DNA of 64,000 nucleotides, from NCBI RefSeq assembly GCF_003385495.1, contig NZ_QNUH01000020.1, positions 1-64,000 on the forward strand, given 5' to 3'. The stretch comes from Chryseobacterium elymi. GTDB taxonomy: Bacteria > Bacteroidota > Bacteroidia > Flavobacteriales > Weeksellaceae. Under the pieces are notes generated by a model. It searched no databases and was not told the origin of the DNA. It saw nothing but the letters and a program-made list of their open reading frames with translations. Shown in pieces: positions 18,518-27,381 of the stretch. The stretch's first letter is position 1, and each line of letters opens with the position of its first letter. The position numbers were made by a program, and so were the translations under genes.

Positions 18518-18850
18518 TTATTTGCCTCCTAAAAGCAGGATCTCATCGATTCTGATCTCGGTTATATAACGCTTAACGCCGTCTTTGTCATCATACGATC
18601 TGTATGTAAGTTTTCCTTCAATTGCAATTTCTTTTCCTTTGGGTACATATTTCTGAAGGATTTCCGCTGTTTTTCCAAAAGCAATCAAATTGTGCCATTG
18701 CGTTTCTTCTACTTTTTCACCTTTTGCATTTGTGTAATGATCGCTGGTAGCTAAAGACACACTTGCTTTTACGTTTCCACTTTCGAAGTTTACTGTTTCA
18801 ACTTCTTTACCTGTGTAACCAATTAATGTTACTTTGTTTCTTAGTGACAT
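18518..18850 (-). CDS. ssb: Short single-stranded DNA-binding protein
   Basis: The start is placed at 18850 (MSLRNKVTLIGYTGKEVE), giving 110 residues; the 30 residues encoded upstream are outside the family. It is a single OB fold with VTLIGYTG, ETQWHNLIAFGKTAEILQKY, KGKEIAIEGKLTYRSYDDKD and YITEIRIDEILLL. The usual flexible linker and acidic DDLPF-type tail are absent, so it cannot recruit partners through that tail. Such short SSBs often accompany a full-length copy elsewhere. Confidence 0.9.
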   Translation of the reverse strand: MSLRNKVTLIGYTGKEVETVNFESGNVKASVSLATSDHYTNAKGEKVEETQWHNLIAFGKTAEILQKYVPKGKEIAIEGKLTYRSYDDKDGVKRYITEIRIDEILLLGGK

Positions 18851-19182
18851 AGCTTTAAATTTTTTTAAATTAATATTCAGATAAGAGACGTTCACTGTCT
18901 TTCTCAAATCTCTGTTGCAAAGATTGTTACACCAAAGCATCTTAGTCGGTTATAAACTATTTAAATTCATTTGTATTCGTTTGTTGTCGAATAAAAAAAT
19001 AAAAAATTGCAGGAACATATTGGCCTGCTGAAAGTAGAAATCTACATACAGAAACAAGGCATGAAATAGATTCGTGCCTCTTAAAAATATAGAAGCGTTC
19101 CTATTTGGGCGCTTTTTCGTGGAATAGAATTATAAAAGCCGTGTAGATCTAGAACTTTAGCTTTTTGAAATTATAATAATTG
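18851..19182. other. Intergenic gap with two hairpins
   Basis: No ORF is visible. Two stem-loops occur: GGCATGAA-ataga-TTCGTGCC near 19058-19078, and AAGCG...CGCTT at 19093-19114 with a T run on the plus side. Either could terminate the lanthipeptide operon that ends at 19183. The ssb promoter should lie in the right-hand AT-rich part just above 18850. Confidence 0.45.
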
Positions 19183-21387
19183 CTACACTCCCAATTCCAG
19201 TTGATTCTTAACCAGATTGAAATACTCCGTTCTATGGTTTACCAGTTGCTGGTGATTCCCCTTTTCTATGATTTCTCCATTTTTTAAGACTAAAATCTGA
19301 TCGGCATTTTTCACTGTAGACAAGCGGTGTGCAATAATGATCACGGTCTTTCCTTTAAAAAACTCCTGTAAATTGTTATGGATTATTTTTTCGTTTTCAG
19401 CATCCAAAGCGGATGTGGCTTCATCGAAAAAGATGTAATGAGGATCTTTGTATACAGCCCTGGCAATAAGAATCCGCTGTTTCTGGCCGCCGGATATCCC
19501 GTTGCCTGAGGCTCCGATCTTGGTATTGAATTTCAAAGGCAGAGACGCTACAAATTCATCTATATTAGCTGTTCTGGCAGCCTGCATCAGCCTGTCCTGA
19601 TCGCCTTCTTTATTTCCTGTAATGATATTTCTTTCGATAGTATCTGAAAAAATATAGCCGTCCTGCATGACCACGCCACATCCGCTTCTCAAATTTTTGG
19701 GCGAAATGGCTCCGATGTCTATGCCATCATAAGAAATGGTTCCGACAGTAGGTTCGTAAAATTTTAGTAACAGCTTCATCAGCGTGGTTTTTCCGCTTCC
19801 ACTGGTTCCTACGATAGCGGTTATTTTTCCTTCAGGGATCAGCAGATTGATATTTTTCAATACATAAGGGGATTTACTGCCTCCGTATTGGAAGCTTACA
19901 TTCTCAAACCGGATTCCTTTCGTGTGCTTTTGATTTTCTATTTTTTCAGGAAACAAATCGATCTGATCCGGACTTTCTTCAGCGGGATAGCTCTGTACTT
20001 CATTTAATCTCTCCAGACTTAGTTTTGCGTCTTGCAGGGAGCGGAAAAAACTGATCAGCTGATTGACAGGAGAGTTCATTTGCCCGATGATATAAGAGAC
20101 ACTCAACAGTCCTCCCAATGTCATTTTATCATTAACAACAAGCGTAGCTGCTAAAAAGGTCACCAGAATGTTTTTCAGCTGGTTCATAAATTCAAAGCCG
20201 GAAAGCTGAATCTGATTCAACTTTAATATTTTGATATTGACTTTAAATAATTTTTGCTGTACTTCTTCCCATTGGCTGCGTTTGAAATCCTCAAACTGAT
20301 TGAGCTTCATTTCGGTAACGCCTTTTATGATCTCAAATACAGATTCCTGATTTTCTGCCCGCTGCTGAAAACGGAGATAATCCAGAATTTTCCTTTTTCT
20401 AAGCCAGTAGAAAGACCAGCCGATGGAGAGAACGGTCAGGATAAGATAAACCATCAAAATCGTATAGTCATAATACAGCAGGACTCCGAAGAAAACAGAG
20501 AAATTGATAATTGAAAAAAAGGTAAGAAGACTGTGAGAGGTAAGGAACTCCTCTATTCTTTCGTTATCCTGAATTCTCTGGTTAAAATCTCCCATTTTTT
20601 TGGTATCAAAAAACCTGATAGGAAGCTGAAGCATTTTCTTTAAAAATTCTGAAATAATGGTGATACTCAGCTTTGTCCCTATAAAAAGCATAAGCCAGTT
20701 TCTGAAGACTTCTATGGTAATGGAACCCAGAAAGAGTCCCAACTGGGAAAGAAGAATCAGTGCAATGAGGTTTAAATTTTTAGCACTTACGCCTTTATCA
20801 ATAAGGGCCTGCGTTAAAAAAGGAAAAACCAGTGTAATGGCACTTCCTGCCAGTAAAAGCAGAAACATGAGTACCAGCTGGCCTTTGTACGGGGTAAGGT
20901 ATTTCAGAATATAGCTCAGGGTAATCTTTTTTTCCTGAGGAACTTCCATGGCAAAAAAATCCTCTGAAGGTTTTAAAATTAAGGCAATTCCCATATTCTC
21001 GCTGGAGATCCAGTATTTTTTGAATTCCTGTTCTTTTATGGAAATCAGGCCATGAGCAGGATCTGCAATCTGAAAAGTATATTCTGAGGACATGAATTTC
21101 TTTGTTATTTTTTTAAGAACAACAAAGTGATTCTTCCCCCAATGCAGTATACAGGGCAGTGAATTCGGAGAACTGATCAGCTTTTCCACCGTTAGTTTTA
21201 CCGGAAGTGTTTCAAAGCCTATTTTTTTTGAAGCCTCTACAATACCAAACATAGATACACCTTCTTTGGTAATGAAAGAATGATCACGTAGGTACTGCAA
21301 ACTATAATTTTTTCCGTAATTACTGGCTATCATTGCAAGACATGCCGGCCCGCAATCCATCTGATCATGCTGAATAATAATTTTCAT
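19183..21387 (-). CDS. C39-peptidase ABC exporter (PCAT type)
   Basis: The protein has 734 residues. The N-terminal C39 peptidase domain (1-~140) has Q6 and catalytic C12 in QHDQMDCGPACLAMI, His in LHWGKNHFVVL and Asp in IADPAHG. A six-helix ABC membrane domain (~160-450) follows, then the ATPase with Walker A GTSGSGKTTLMK, signature SGGQKQR, Walker B YIFFDEATSALD and H-loop IAHRLST. It should cut the leader after the double glycine of the two precursors and export the core peptide. It is the last gene of the lan operon, 5 bp after the unknown 345-residue protein. Confidence 0.92.
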   Translation of the reverse strand: MKIIIQHDQMDCGPACLAMIASNYGKNYSLQYLRDHSFITKEGVSMFGIVEASKKIGFETLPVKLTVEKLISSPNSLPCILHWGKNHFVVLKKITKKFMSSEYTFQIADPAHGLISIKEQEFKKYWISSENMGIALILKPSEDFFAMEVPQEKKITLSYILKYLTPYKGQLVLMFLLLLAGSAITLVFPFLTQALIDKGVSAKNLNLIALILLSQLGLFLGSITIEVFRNWLMLFIGTKLSITIISEFLKKMLQLPIRFFDTKKMGDFNQRIQDNERIEEFLTSHSLLTFFSIINFSVFFGVLLYYDYTILMVYLILTVLSIGWSFYWLRKRKILDYLRFQQRAENQESVFEIIKGVTEMKLNQFEDFKRSQWEEVQQKLFKVNIKILKLNQIQLSGFEFMNQLKNILVTFLAATLVVNDKMTLGGLLSVSYIIGQMNSPVNQLISFFRSLQDAKLSLERLNEVQSYPAEESPDQIDLFPEKIENQKHTKGIRFENVSFQYGGSKSPYVLKNINLLIPEGKITAIVGTSGSGKTTLMKLLLKFYEPTVGTISYDGIDIGAISPKNLRSGCGVVMQDGYIFSDTIERNIITGNKEGDQDRLMQAARTANIDEFVASLPLKFNTKIGASGNGISGGQKQRILIARAVYKDPHYIFFDEATSALDAENEKIIHNNLQEFFKGKTVIIIAHRLSTVKNADQILVLKNGEIIEKGNHQQLVNHRTEYFNLVKNQLELGV

Positions 21388-21392
21388 ATACG

Positions 21393-22430
21393 CTATACTT
21401 TGAAAACATTTTTAATAAGAAGTGTACGCACGGGCTGATTAAAATGCAGTTTATTTTCAATAAAATTAACTATTTCCCGGGTAAGGTTAGGATTATCGCC
21501 CGCGAATTTATAAAGATCGAGAAGCAACGAGATTTTCAGAATATCATAAAACTGATTGTAGGGCTGCTGGAAGTAATACAACAAGCCATCAAAATAATCT
21601 TTATAATTTGAATTACGAAGTTGCTTATTGATATAAATCCAGTTATAGATAATCTGTCTGTCAGGAGTATTAACCTCAAAATCAAGATCTGAATACCAGT
21701 CGTCCGGAAGAAATTCCCGGCTGTTGATATTGAATCTGATCATATCTTCGGTAATCATTGTGAAAAGCTCATAAGCATAGGTTTCCCGTATTACCGGAAC
21801 TTTCTCCCAATACTGATTATGGTTGAAAATATTCCCGAAAAGGTTTTTATTCGTTCCATTCAACAGATAATTGATCAGATTGAATATAAGCTCATATCCC
21901 GGTTCTGCCTGCTGATCTCTGAAATAAATCCTTGAAATATTTTTATTCTGTTCAAAACACCTTAAATTTAAAGTATAAATGCCTTGCTGCACAAGATAAT
22001 CATTCAGAACAAGACATTCCAGCGTAAATGTGATGGCTTTGGGAAAGTCTTTTATTTTGTAATAATACAGTGATTTTACAGACAAAGCTCCCTGCTTTGC
22101 ATACATATACATATTTCCGGAAAACGTATCCTCAATTTCTTTTTCAAGCCTGAAATAATCTTTCAGAGACTGTTCAAGATCAGTTTCCCTGAGCAGATCG
22201 GTAACTACTTTTCCCAGCTCGCGGTCGATACGATCTACAGCTTCAAACTCGCTTTCACTGATTTTACATATTTCAAAAACTTCTTTCTTCTGCAGGATCT
22301 TGATGAGTTTCCCGGTATCATATTCAAATGTAGAATTTACCAGTGAATCCGGAAAATCAGGTATAGCAGTTATAAAATCTTTAAGCTCTTTATGATATGT
22401 TGTTATTTCTTTTTCCATCTTTTTAAGCAA
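21393..22430 (-). CDS. Unknown protein of the lanthipeptide operon
   Basis: This 345-residue protein is not recognised. It overlaps the lanC-like gene by 8 bp and is followed 5 bp later by the exporter gene, so it is translationally tied to the pathway. It looks all-helical, with many Tyr, Phe and Asn residues (for example YYYKIKDFPKAITFTLECLV, which resembles a tetratricopeptide-like helix pair). No Cys-rich, nucleotide or metal motif is visible, nor a signal peptide or membrane span. It might be a scaffold, substrate-binding or immunity component. An alternative start is the Met at residue 5. Confidence 0.55.
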   Translation of the reverse strand: MLKKMEKEITTYHKELKDFITAIPDFPDSLVNSTFEYDTGKLIKILQKKEVFEICKISESEFEAVDRIDRELGKVVTDLLRETDLEQSLKDYFRLEKEIEDTFSGNMYMYAKQGALSVKSLYYYKIKDFPKAITFTLECLVLNDYLVQQGIYTLNLRCFEQNKNISRIYFRDQQAEPGYELIFNLINYLLNGTNKNLFGNIFNHNQYWEKVPVIRETYAYELFTMITEDMIRFNINSREFLPDDWYSDLDFEVNTPDRQIIYNWIYINKQLRNSNYKDYFDGLLYYFQQPYNQFYDILKISLLLDLYKFAGDNPNLTREIVNFIENKLHFNQPVRTLLIKNVFKV

Positions 22431-23616
22431 TAAAAGTTAAATCCGCCGGTGAAGGAAGATTATCCTCCTCAAAATACATTAAGGTAACGCCAATTCCTAT
22501 GAGTCCCCAACCAAAAGAGATCTGCCACAGGACGTTATCTTCCAGAATGCGGCTTTTAAATCCGGCAAAATCATTGGTGTGTAAGGCATAGGTCAAAATC
22601 TGATCATTCCAGTAATCTGCTCTTTTGGCAAACCTGTTATCACCAGATATTTTAGCGAGTTTATCAAATGTAACGGCAAGCCCCGAAGCTCCGTAAAATA
22701 CGCTTCCATCCAGGGTAAGATTGTCTTCTTTGGTCCTGAGGAGGCAGTCATCAAGGATCATATTGGCAAAATCTCCAATCGCCTGATCCTCCAAAACCTG
22801 CGAAGCTCTCAGCAAAGTATATCCTATACCCAGATCTCCGTAGCAAAGCGCAAACTGCATCGGCTCAATCTTATCTCCGATCATATTCGGGAATAATCCT
22901 TTATATTCTGATTCTCTGTATTGCTTGGTAAGAAATGTAATGGCTTTTCTCATGATTTCCTCACATAATACGGTTTCCAATCCTGCTTCGTATAGGGAAG
23001 CCAGAAATGAAATGATAAGGGCCGAACCGTGTGAAATTCCCAGGTACACCCTGTTGTGCAGAGAAGGACATTCCCAGTAGAAATCTCCTGCTTCATCTTT
23101 AAACGCTGCTTCATCAATACTATGAATCAGAAACAACAGATATTCCTGAACTTTTGCCCCGCTTTTCAAACGGGCCAAATAATAATATCCTGCTGCCAAA
23201 GCTCCTGTTCCCGAGTCAAAATCCTTGTTATTAATCTTGCTTTTCATCAGGCCAAAGAGGATTTGATCCAGATTCAACAGGTAGTCTTCACTGGAAACGG
23301 AAAGCAAACCGTTTTTTTCGCAGAATATCAGGTATCTTCCGATATGGGACAGGTGCGCATCCAGCGAGTCTGTGCCATGTATCCTGTGAAATGTTTTAGG
23401 ATTAAATGCCGCCAGCCCTTTATTGAGATATTCCTCCGCAGTTGCTATGCAGGAACTGTCATTGGTATACTTTGATAAATATAAATAATAGAGAGAATAC
23501 CCAAGCAGCCCCGTTTCATAGGAAGCATTATTTAATATCTGCTCACCGGAATATTTCTCAATGGACTGTGTAATGGTATCAATCAGTTGTCTATGTTTAA
23601 TTTTATTCTGTATCAT
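22423..23616 (-). CDS. LanC-like lanthionine cyclase, altered zinc site
   Basis: The 397-residue protein has the LanC toroid repeats: SGTGALAAGYYYL, YLGISHGSALIISFL (H196), LCYGDLGIGYTLL (C258) and VFYGASGLAVTFDKL. LanC enzymes bind zinc with Cys, Cys and His, the latter two in a CHG motif, and close Ser/Thr-Cys thioether rings. Here the first Cys (C258) and the active-site-type His (H196) remain, but the CHG position reads F307-Y308-G. It overlaps lanB by 4 bp (ATGA). It may be inactive as a zinc enzyme, act as a chaperone, or use other ligands. Confidence 0.85.
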   Translation of the reverse strand: MIQNKIKHRQLIDTITQSIEKYSGEQILNNASYETGLLGYSLYYLYLSKYTNDSSCIATAEEYLNKGLAAFNPKTFHRIHGTDSLDAHLSHIGRYLIFCEKNGLLSVSSEDYLLNLDQILFGLMKSKINNKDFDSGTGALAAGYYYLARLKSGAKVQEYLLFLIHSIDEAAFKDEAGDFYWECPSLHNRVYLGISHGSALIISFLASLYEAGLETVLCEEIMRKAITFLTKQYRESEYKGLFPNMIGDKIEPMQFALCYGDLGIGYTLLRASQVLEDQAIGDFANMILDDCLLRTKEDNLTLDGSVFYGASGLAVTFDKLAKISGDNRFAKRADYWNDQILTYALHTNDFAGFKSRILEDNVLWQISFGWGLIGIGVTLMYFEEDNLPSPADLTFIA

Positions 23617-26600
23617 ATGGGAATATTCTTTTTGGCTTTGGCTATTTCCGACTCATAAAATTTCTTTAAAAAATAATAAATGACCAGCTCATGTCTTCTC
23701 TGATTGACCATGAACAAACGGTTTAAAGTCATATGAATATAGCTCATCAGCAAATGGTCTTTCATCTCCTGAGACAGATCCGGGTAAGCGGACAGTTCGG
23801 CGGAAATGCTTTCACTTCTTTTATTAAAGCATTCGTAGGCTTCGGCATACTGGGAAGCTTCATTTTCATGAATAATATCCGATATTTCTTTTTTAAGGTT
23901 CCGGTGCCTGCTGCTCAGCGTCCTTGAAATCGCAACATAATTTTCAGCGTTATTGAAGCTGAATTCATTGGTGAAATTTTCAGATAAAGTGGCAATAACC
24001 CTCATTTTATCCTTTACGGAATATTTGAAATCATCCAGCAGCCTGTCTACATCAACAAGGGCAAATTTCCATCTCAGCCTTTCGCCTTCATTTCCATGGA
24101 TGAGATTTAAGAATTCTGAAACCGCAACACTGTCATAGAAAAAAATACGCTCGCTTAATTCCATCGTTTGAGCTCCGTATCTTTCTATTTCTCTCACATA
24201 AGTATCCGCTACAATCCTTACAGCCTGCTCTTCTTCTATAAAATGATGAACAGCCTGCTGCAGATTATCCAGTATCCGGTACCATTCTTCTGTTTTATGA
24301 TCGGGATCAAAACAGTGAAACCTTACCCTGATATGATGCTCAGGGTCATTATACTTGATGAAGAACCATTGATCAATGATCTTTTCTTTCACCAGTCCGG
24401 TGGCAAAATCTGCAATAACTTCTGTCAGAAGGTCTTCAATATTTTTACTTCCGGAATATATTTTCAGATACAGCCATTCACTGCCGGGAGGAAACACCCT
24501 TTTTACTGCTGCTGTTGTAATATTTCTTATCTGTGAAGAATACACCTGTTTTTTGTTGCCCATGGGAATGACGATTTCATTCGCATAGCTCTTTCCACCT
24601 TCTTTGATAAAACAGTTTTCACGGGTATGAATGTTTTCGTACAGAATGACATTCTTCATACTGATTTCTTTCAGGAAAATAGCCTGGCTGACTTTATTAT
24701 CCAGATTCAAAAGAAGTTCATTATCTCCGGAAGATAAAACCAAATATTGAGGAAGGCTGTATTTTTTTCTGATATCTGCCACAGCTTTTTCGGTTGCAGA
24801 TTTCTCCTTATAATTTACTTTTTCTTTTTTCAGGAACCACCGGGCGCGGCTTATAATCATTTTTTTATATTCAATTCTCGGCAGGAACTGTTCTTTTTGG
24901 TAGATTCCCCAATCCCAGAAAAAGCCAAGTCTCATGCTCTGGTTGCCCACATCTGCCAGAAATTTGTATAACGGCTGTGCAAGCGTTGTATTATAGGTGT
25001 TGGAAAGGCAAGGAATAACCTGTTTATTCAGCTTTTTTGATCTTAAAATCACTTTTCCGTTTCGGACAGACACCATAAGATCATTGGCATCAATCTGATG
25101 TTCTTTACTGAGTTTTGAATTGGACAGAAAAGGGATTTCGTAATCACGAATCGTTGGATACAACGTAATATTGGCGTAGTTGTCATCCGGTATGGTAAGC
25201 ACTTCCGCCAGAATCACATCAGGATTCATCTTCTGTTCGTGTTCTGCAATTTTGCCGGCCTGACTTTTAAGATCGGCATTGCCATGGGTAAATCTGGTCA
25301 GTAATCTGGCTGCAAACGGAGCATGACACTGAATAGGGAAAAACTGATAATCCCCGTTATCCAGCGCTTCTGCAGATCCGGACAGGATTCTTCCGAAAAT
25401 ATAGGCACTTGGCGGCAGTTCTCCCTTTGAAGCCGATTTTTGTTTTTGTGACAGATAATTTTTAACATCTTCATCAGCATTGATGGTCATTTCCCCGGTT
25501 TTACAGTATTGCTTAAAGAGCTTTTCTCTGAGTACTTCAAAACCTCCGTAAATAATTCTCGGTTCACTGTCCGGGTCAGCCATTACAGGAATTCCATCCA
25601 AAAGGGGCATATATTCTGCATTTCCGGTGACTACTTTTTCGTATCCGATGCCGTAATTCGTATCTAAAACCTGGGTCAGAGGAAGCTCTTTTTCCTCATA
25701 CCTGCCGGCGAATGCAATTGTAAAATGATGCAGTGCCAAAGATGTTTTCACGGAAAAAAGCTGCATCACCTCATACGAAGTTCTGCTTATTTCCTCTAAA
25801 ACTTTTTTGTTGACATTATTTTGCTGCATATTATAAAAAAGATCCAGCTTATAGAAATCATTGGATATAATGCGGTTTTGAGGGTTATTCTCAATATAAT
25901 TCCTGAAACCATCAATATCATCTACTGTCGATATATTTCTGATGATGCTGTAAATCTCTTTTAACTCATTGATTTCTTCAAGGTTGATCTTTTTCTGGTC
26001 TATGGTATATATTAAATCTTCAATAAAATCCTCTGTAGACACACTTGGAAGAAGTTCACTTACAAGCATCTGAGACCGGATAATATTTTTAATGAAGTTT
26101 TGTTTCTGTTCTGAGGTGATGTTCGGATTAGCGATGGCATGTGCCATTTCCTGTACGGTAGCCCCGCTTTCTGCGGATTCCAATATCACTTTTACATACT
26201 CACTTAACCTTATGGAAGTAAGATTGGAGGCGATATAGCGGCCGTTATCAAACTGTTCTACAAAAAAAGCTTTGTCTTTTAAGGTATACAGCGTATTGTT
26301 TTTATAGTATTTTATAGTATTGATCAGCTCGTGATGAAGAGGATCAATAGTGCGGATCAGTTTTGTAAGGCTGTGGATATTGAGCTGCCCAACCAGTTTA
26401 TATTTACCGGCATCAAATTGTACAGCACTTGGCTGATCTTTTATGGAAACCGAAGAGGTCCCGGAAAAAAGGCCGTATGGCGTTGACCTGTTAGACATTC
26501 TTGAAAGATATTTATAGAACGTCATAAAAAAACGCTGGTTAGCGTCCCTGTTGGCAAAATTGTTTTCCTTCAGGCTTAAAAAAGTTTCATACAAATCTCT

Positions 26601-26789
26601 GGAAGCAATATAAATGGCTTCTCTGTAATAGGTATTGGAAAAAACGTCATGTAAAACTTTTACCAGTTCCTCATGATCTTCCATATTGAGATTTTTAATC
26701 GTCTCATTGAATTCCAGAAAGGATTCCACAGGAAGAGAAGGAATTCTTAAGCAGGCATAATCATGTAAAAAATATTCAGTGTGATCCAT
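23613..26789 (-). CDS. Lantibiotic dehydratase LanB (full length)
   Basis: At 1058 residues it combines the glutamylation domain and the elimination (SpaB_C-like) domain in one chain, as in NisB. The N-terminal signature RMSNRSTPYGLFSG (97-110) binds the Glu-tRNA and phosphate side. The C-terminal domain starts near ~780 with WLYLKIYSGSKNIEDLL and contains WFFIKYNDPEHHIRVRFH. The enzyme glutamylates Ser/Thr in the precursor core with Glu-tRNA and eliminates Glu to give Dha/Dhb. It begins 27 bp after the terminator that follows the precursor genes. Confidence 0.93.
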   Translation of the reverse strand: MDHTEYFLHDYACLRIPSLPVESFLEFNETIKNLNMEDHEELVKVLHDVFSNTYYREAIYIASRDLYETFLSLKENNFANRDANQRFFMTFYKYLSRMSNRSTPYGLFSGTSSVSIKDQPSAVQFDAGKYKLVGQLNIHSLTKLIRTIDPLHHELINTIKYYKNNTLYTLKDKAFFVEQFDNGRYIASNLTSIRLSEYVKVILESAESGATVQEMAHAIANPNITSEQKQNFIKNIIRSQMLVSELLPSVSTEDFIEDLIYTIDQKKINLEEINELKEIYSIIRNISTVDDIDGFRNYIENNPQNRIISNDFYKLDLFYNMQQNNVNKKVLEEISRTSYEVMQLFSVKTSLALHHFTIAFAGRYEEKELPLTQVLDTNYGIGYEKVVTGNAEYMPLLDGIPVMADPDSEPRIIYGGFEVLREKLFKQYCKTGEMTINADEDVKNYLSQKQKSASKGELPPSAYIFGRILSGSAEALDNGDYQFFPIQCHAPFAARLLTRFTHGNADLKSQAGKIAEHEQKMNPDVILAEVLTIPDDNYANITLYPTIRDYEIPFLSNSKLSKEHQIDANDLMVSVRNGKVILRSKKLNKQVIPCLSNTYNTTLAQPLYKFLADVGNQSMRLGFFWDWGIYQKEQFLPRIEYKKMIISRARWFLKKEKVNYKEKSATEKAVADIRKKYSLPQYLVLSSGDNELLLNLDNKVSQAIFLKEISMKNVILYENIHTRENCFIKEGGKSYANEIVIPMGNKKQVYSSQIRNITTAAVKRVFPPGSEWLYLKIYSGSKNIEDLLTEVIADFATGLVKEKIIDQWFFIKYNDPEHHIRVRFHCFDPDHKTEEWYRILDNLQQAVHHFIEEEQAVRIVADTYVREIERYGAQTMELSERIFFYDSVAVSEFLNLIHGNEGERLRWKFALVDVDRLLDDFKYSVKDKMRVIATLSENFTNEFSFNNAENYVAISRTLSSRHRNLKKEISDIIHENEASQYAEAYECFNKRSESISAELSAYPDLSQEMKDHLLMSYIHMTLNRLFMVNQRRHELVIYYFLKKFYESEIAKAKKNIPI

Positions 26790-26815
26790 CAGTAGTATCC
26801 AATATTAAAGCGTTT

Positions 26816-26849
26816 AAAAAAGAGAGGCTGCATCCTAATACAGCCTCTC
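26816..26849 (-). terminator. Terminator/attenuator between precursors and lanB
   Basis: On the minus strand a 9-bp GC-rich perfect stem (GAGAGGCTG / CAGCCTCTC) with a 10-nt loop is followed by six T residues. It begins 7 bp after the second precursor's stop and ends 27 bp before the lanB ATG. Partial read-through would give much more precursor mRNA than enzyme mRNA. Confidence 0.88.
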
Positions 26850-26855
26850 CTGGTA

Positions 26856-27095
26856 TTATTGAGAAATTGTTGCCTGCGCAGAGCAAGTACTTCCTCCTGA
26901 ACCGCATCCTGTAGATCCGCCTGAAGTAGTAGTTGTAGTCTGGGTAGCACCGCAAGTACTTCCTCCTGAGCCACATCCTGTAGATGTTCCCGGAGCAGCA
27001 GCCTGTCCACCAATAATTTCCTGCAATTGCTTCTCATCAAGTAAAGCAATTGTTTCCTTGTCTAATGACAATGGATCTAATTCGAATTTTTTCAT
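26856..27095 (-). CDS. Class I lanthipeptide precursor 1
   Basis: This 79-residue peptide has the leader KKFELDPLSLDKETIALLDE and ends at a double glycine (QLQEIIGG), typical of Bacteroidota lanthipeptide leaders and of C39 cleavage. The ~49-residue core starts QAAAPGTSTGCGSGGSTC, passes a Thr-rich stretch (ATQTTTTTSGG), repeats STGCGSGGSTC and ends SAQATISQ. It has four Cys and many Ser/Thr for dehydration. It is a tandem partner of the peptide at 27163-27381. The gene lies directly upstream of lanB, separated by a terminator. Confidence 0.9.
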   Translation of the reverse strand: MKKFELDPLSLDKETIALLDEKQLQEIIGGQAAAPGTSTGCGSGGSTCGATQTTTTTSGGSTGCGSGGSTCSAQATISQ

Positions 27096-27162
27096 AATAA
27101 AAAGATTTAATGTTTTTGCCTACTCTGTTTTAAAGGGTTTTCGGCTTACCCCTTTTTTAAAC

Positions 27163-27381
27163 TTAACTCAAGATTTCAACTTCAGAAGCACAAGTACTTC
27201 CTCCTGATCCACATCCTGTAGATCCGCCTCCTGTTCCACATCCGCTACCTCCAGAACCACATCCTGTAGATGTTCCAGGAGCTGCAGCCTGTCCACCTAC
27301 AATTTCCTGTAGCTGCTTCTCATCCAGTAAAGCAATTGTTTCTTTGTCCAAAGACAATGGGTCTAGTTCTAATTTTTTCAT
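27163..27381 (-). CDS. Class I lanthipeptide precursor 2
   Basis: This 72-residue peptide has a leader nearly identical to its neighbour (KKLELDPLSLDKETIALLDE ... QLQEIVGG) and a ~43-residue core. The core runs QAAAPGTSTGCGSGGSGC, GTGGGSTGCGSGGSTC and ends ASEVEILS. It has four Cys in two S-T-G-C-G-S-G-G modules, is glycine-rich, and ends in an acidic tail. The leader and 5' region are duplicated with the gene at 26856. It is the first gene of the operon; the promoter should lie in 27382-27700. Confidence 0.9.
   Translation of the reverse strand: MKKLELDPLSLDKETIALLDEKQLQEIVGGQAAAPGTSTGCGSGGSGCGTGGGSTGCGSGGSTCASEVEILS

Noticed and set aside
26776..27049. Open frames of 66 and 86 codons overlapping the lanthipeptide precursors
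   Set aside because: They are out-of-frame readings of the repeated Gly/Ser/Cys codons; the frame with the GG leader and Cys-rich core is clearly the real one.
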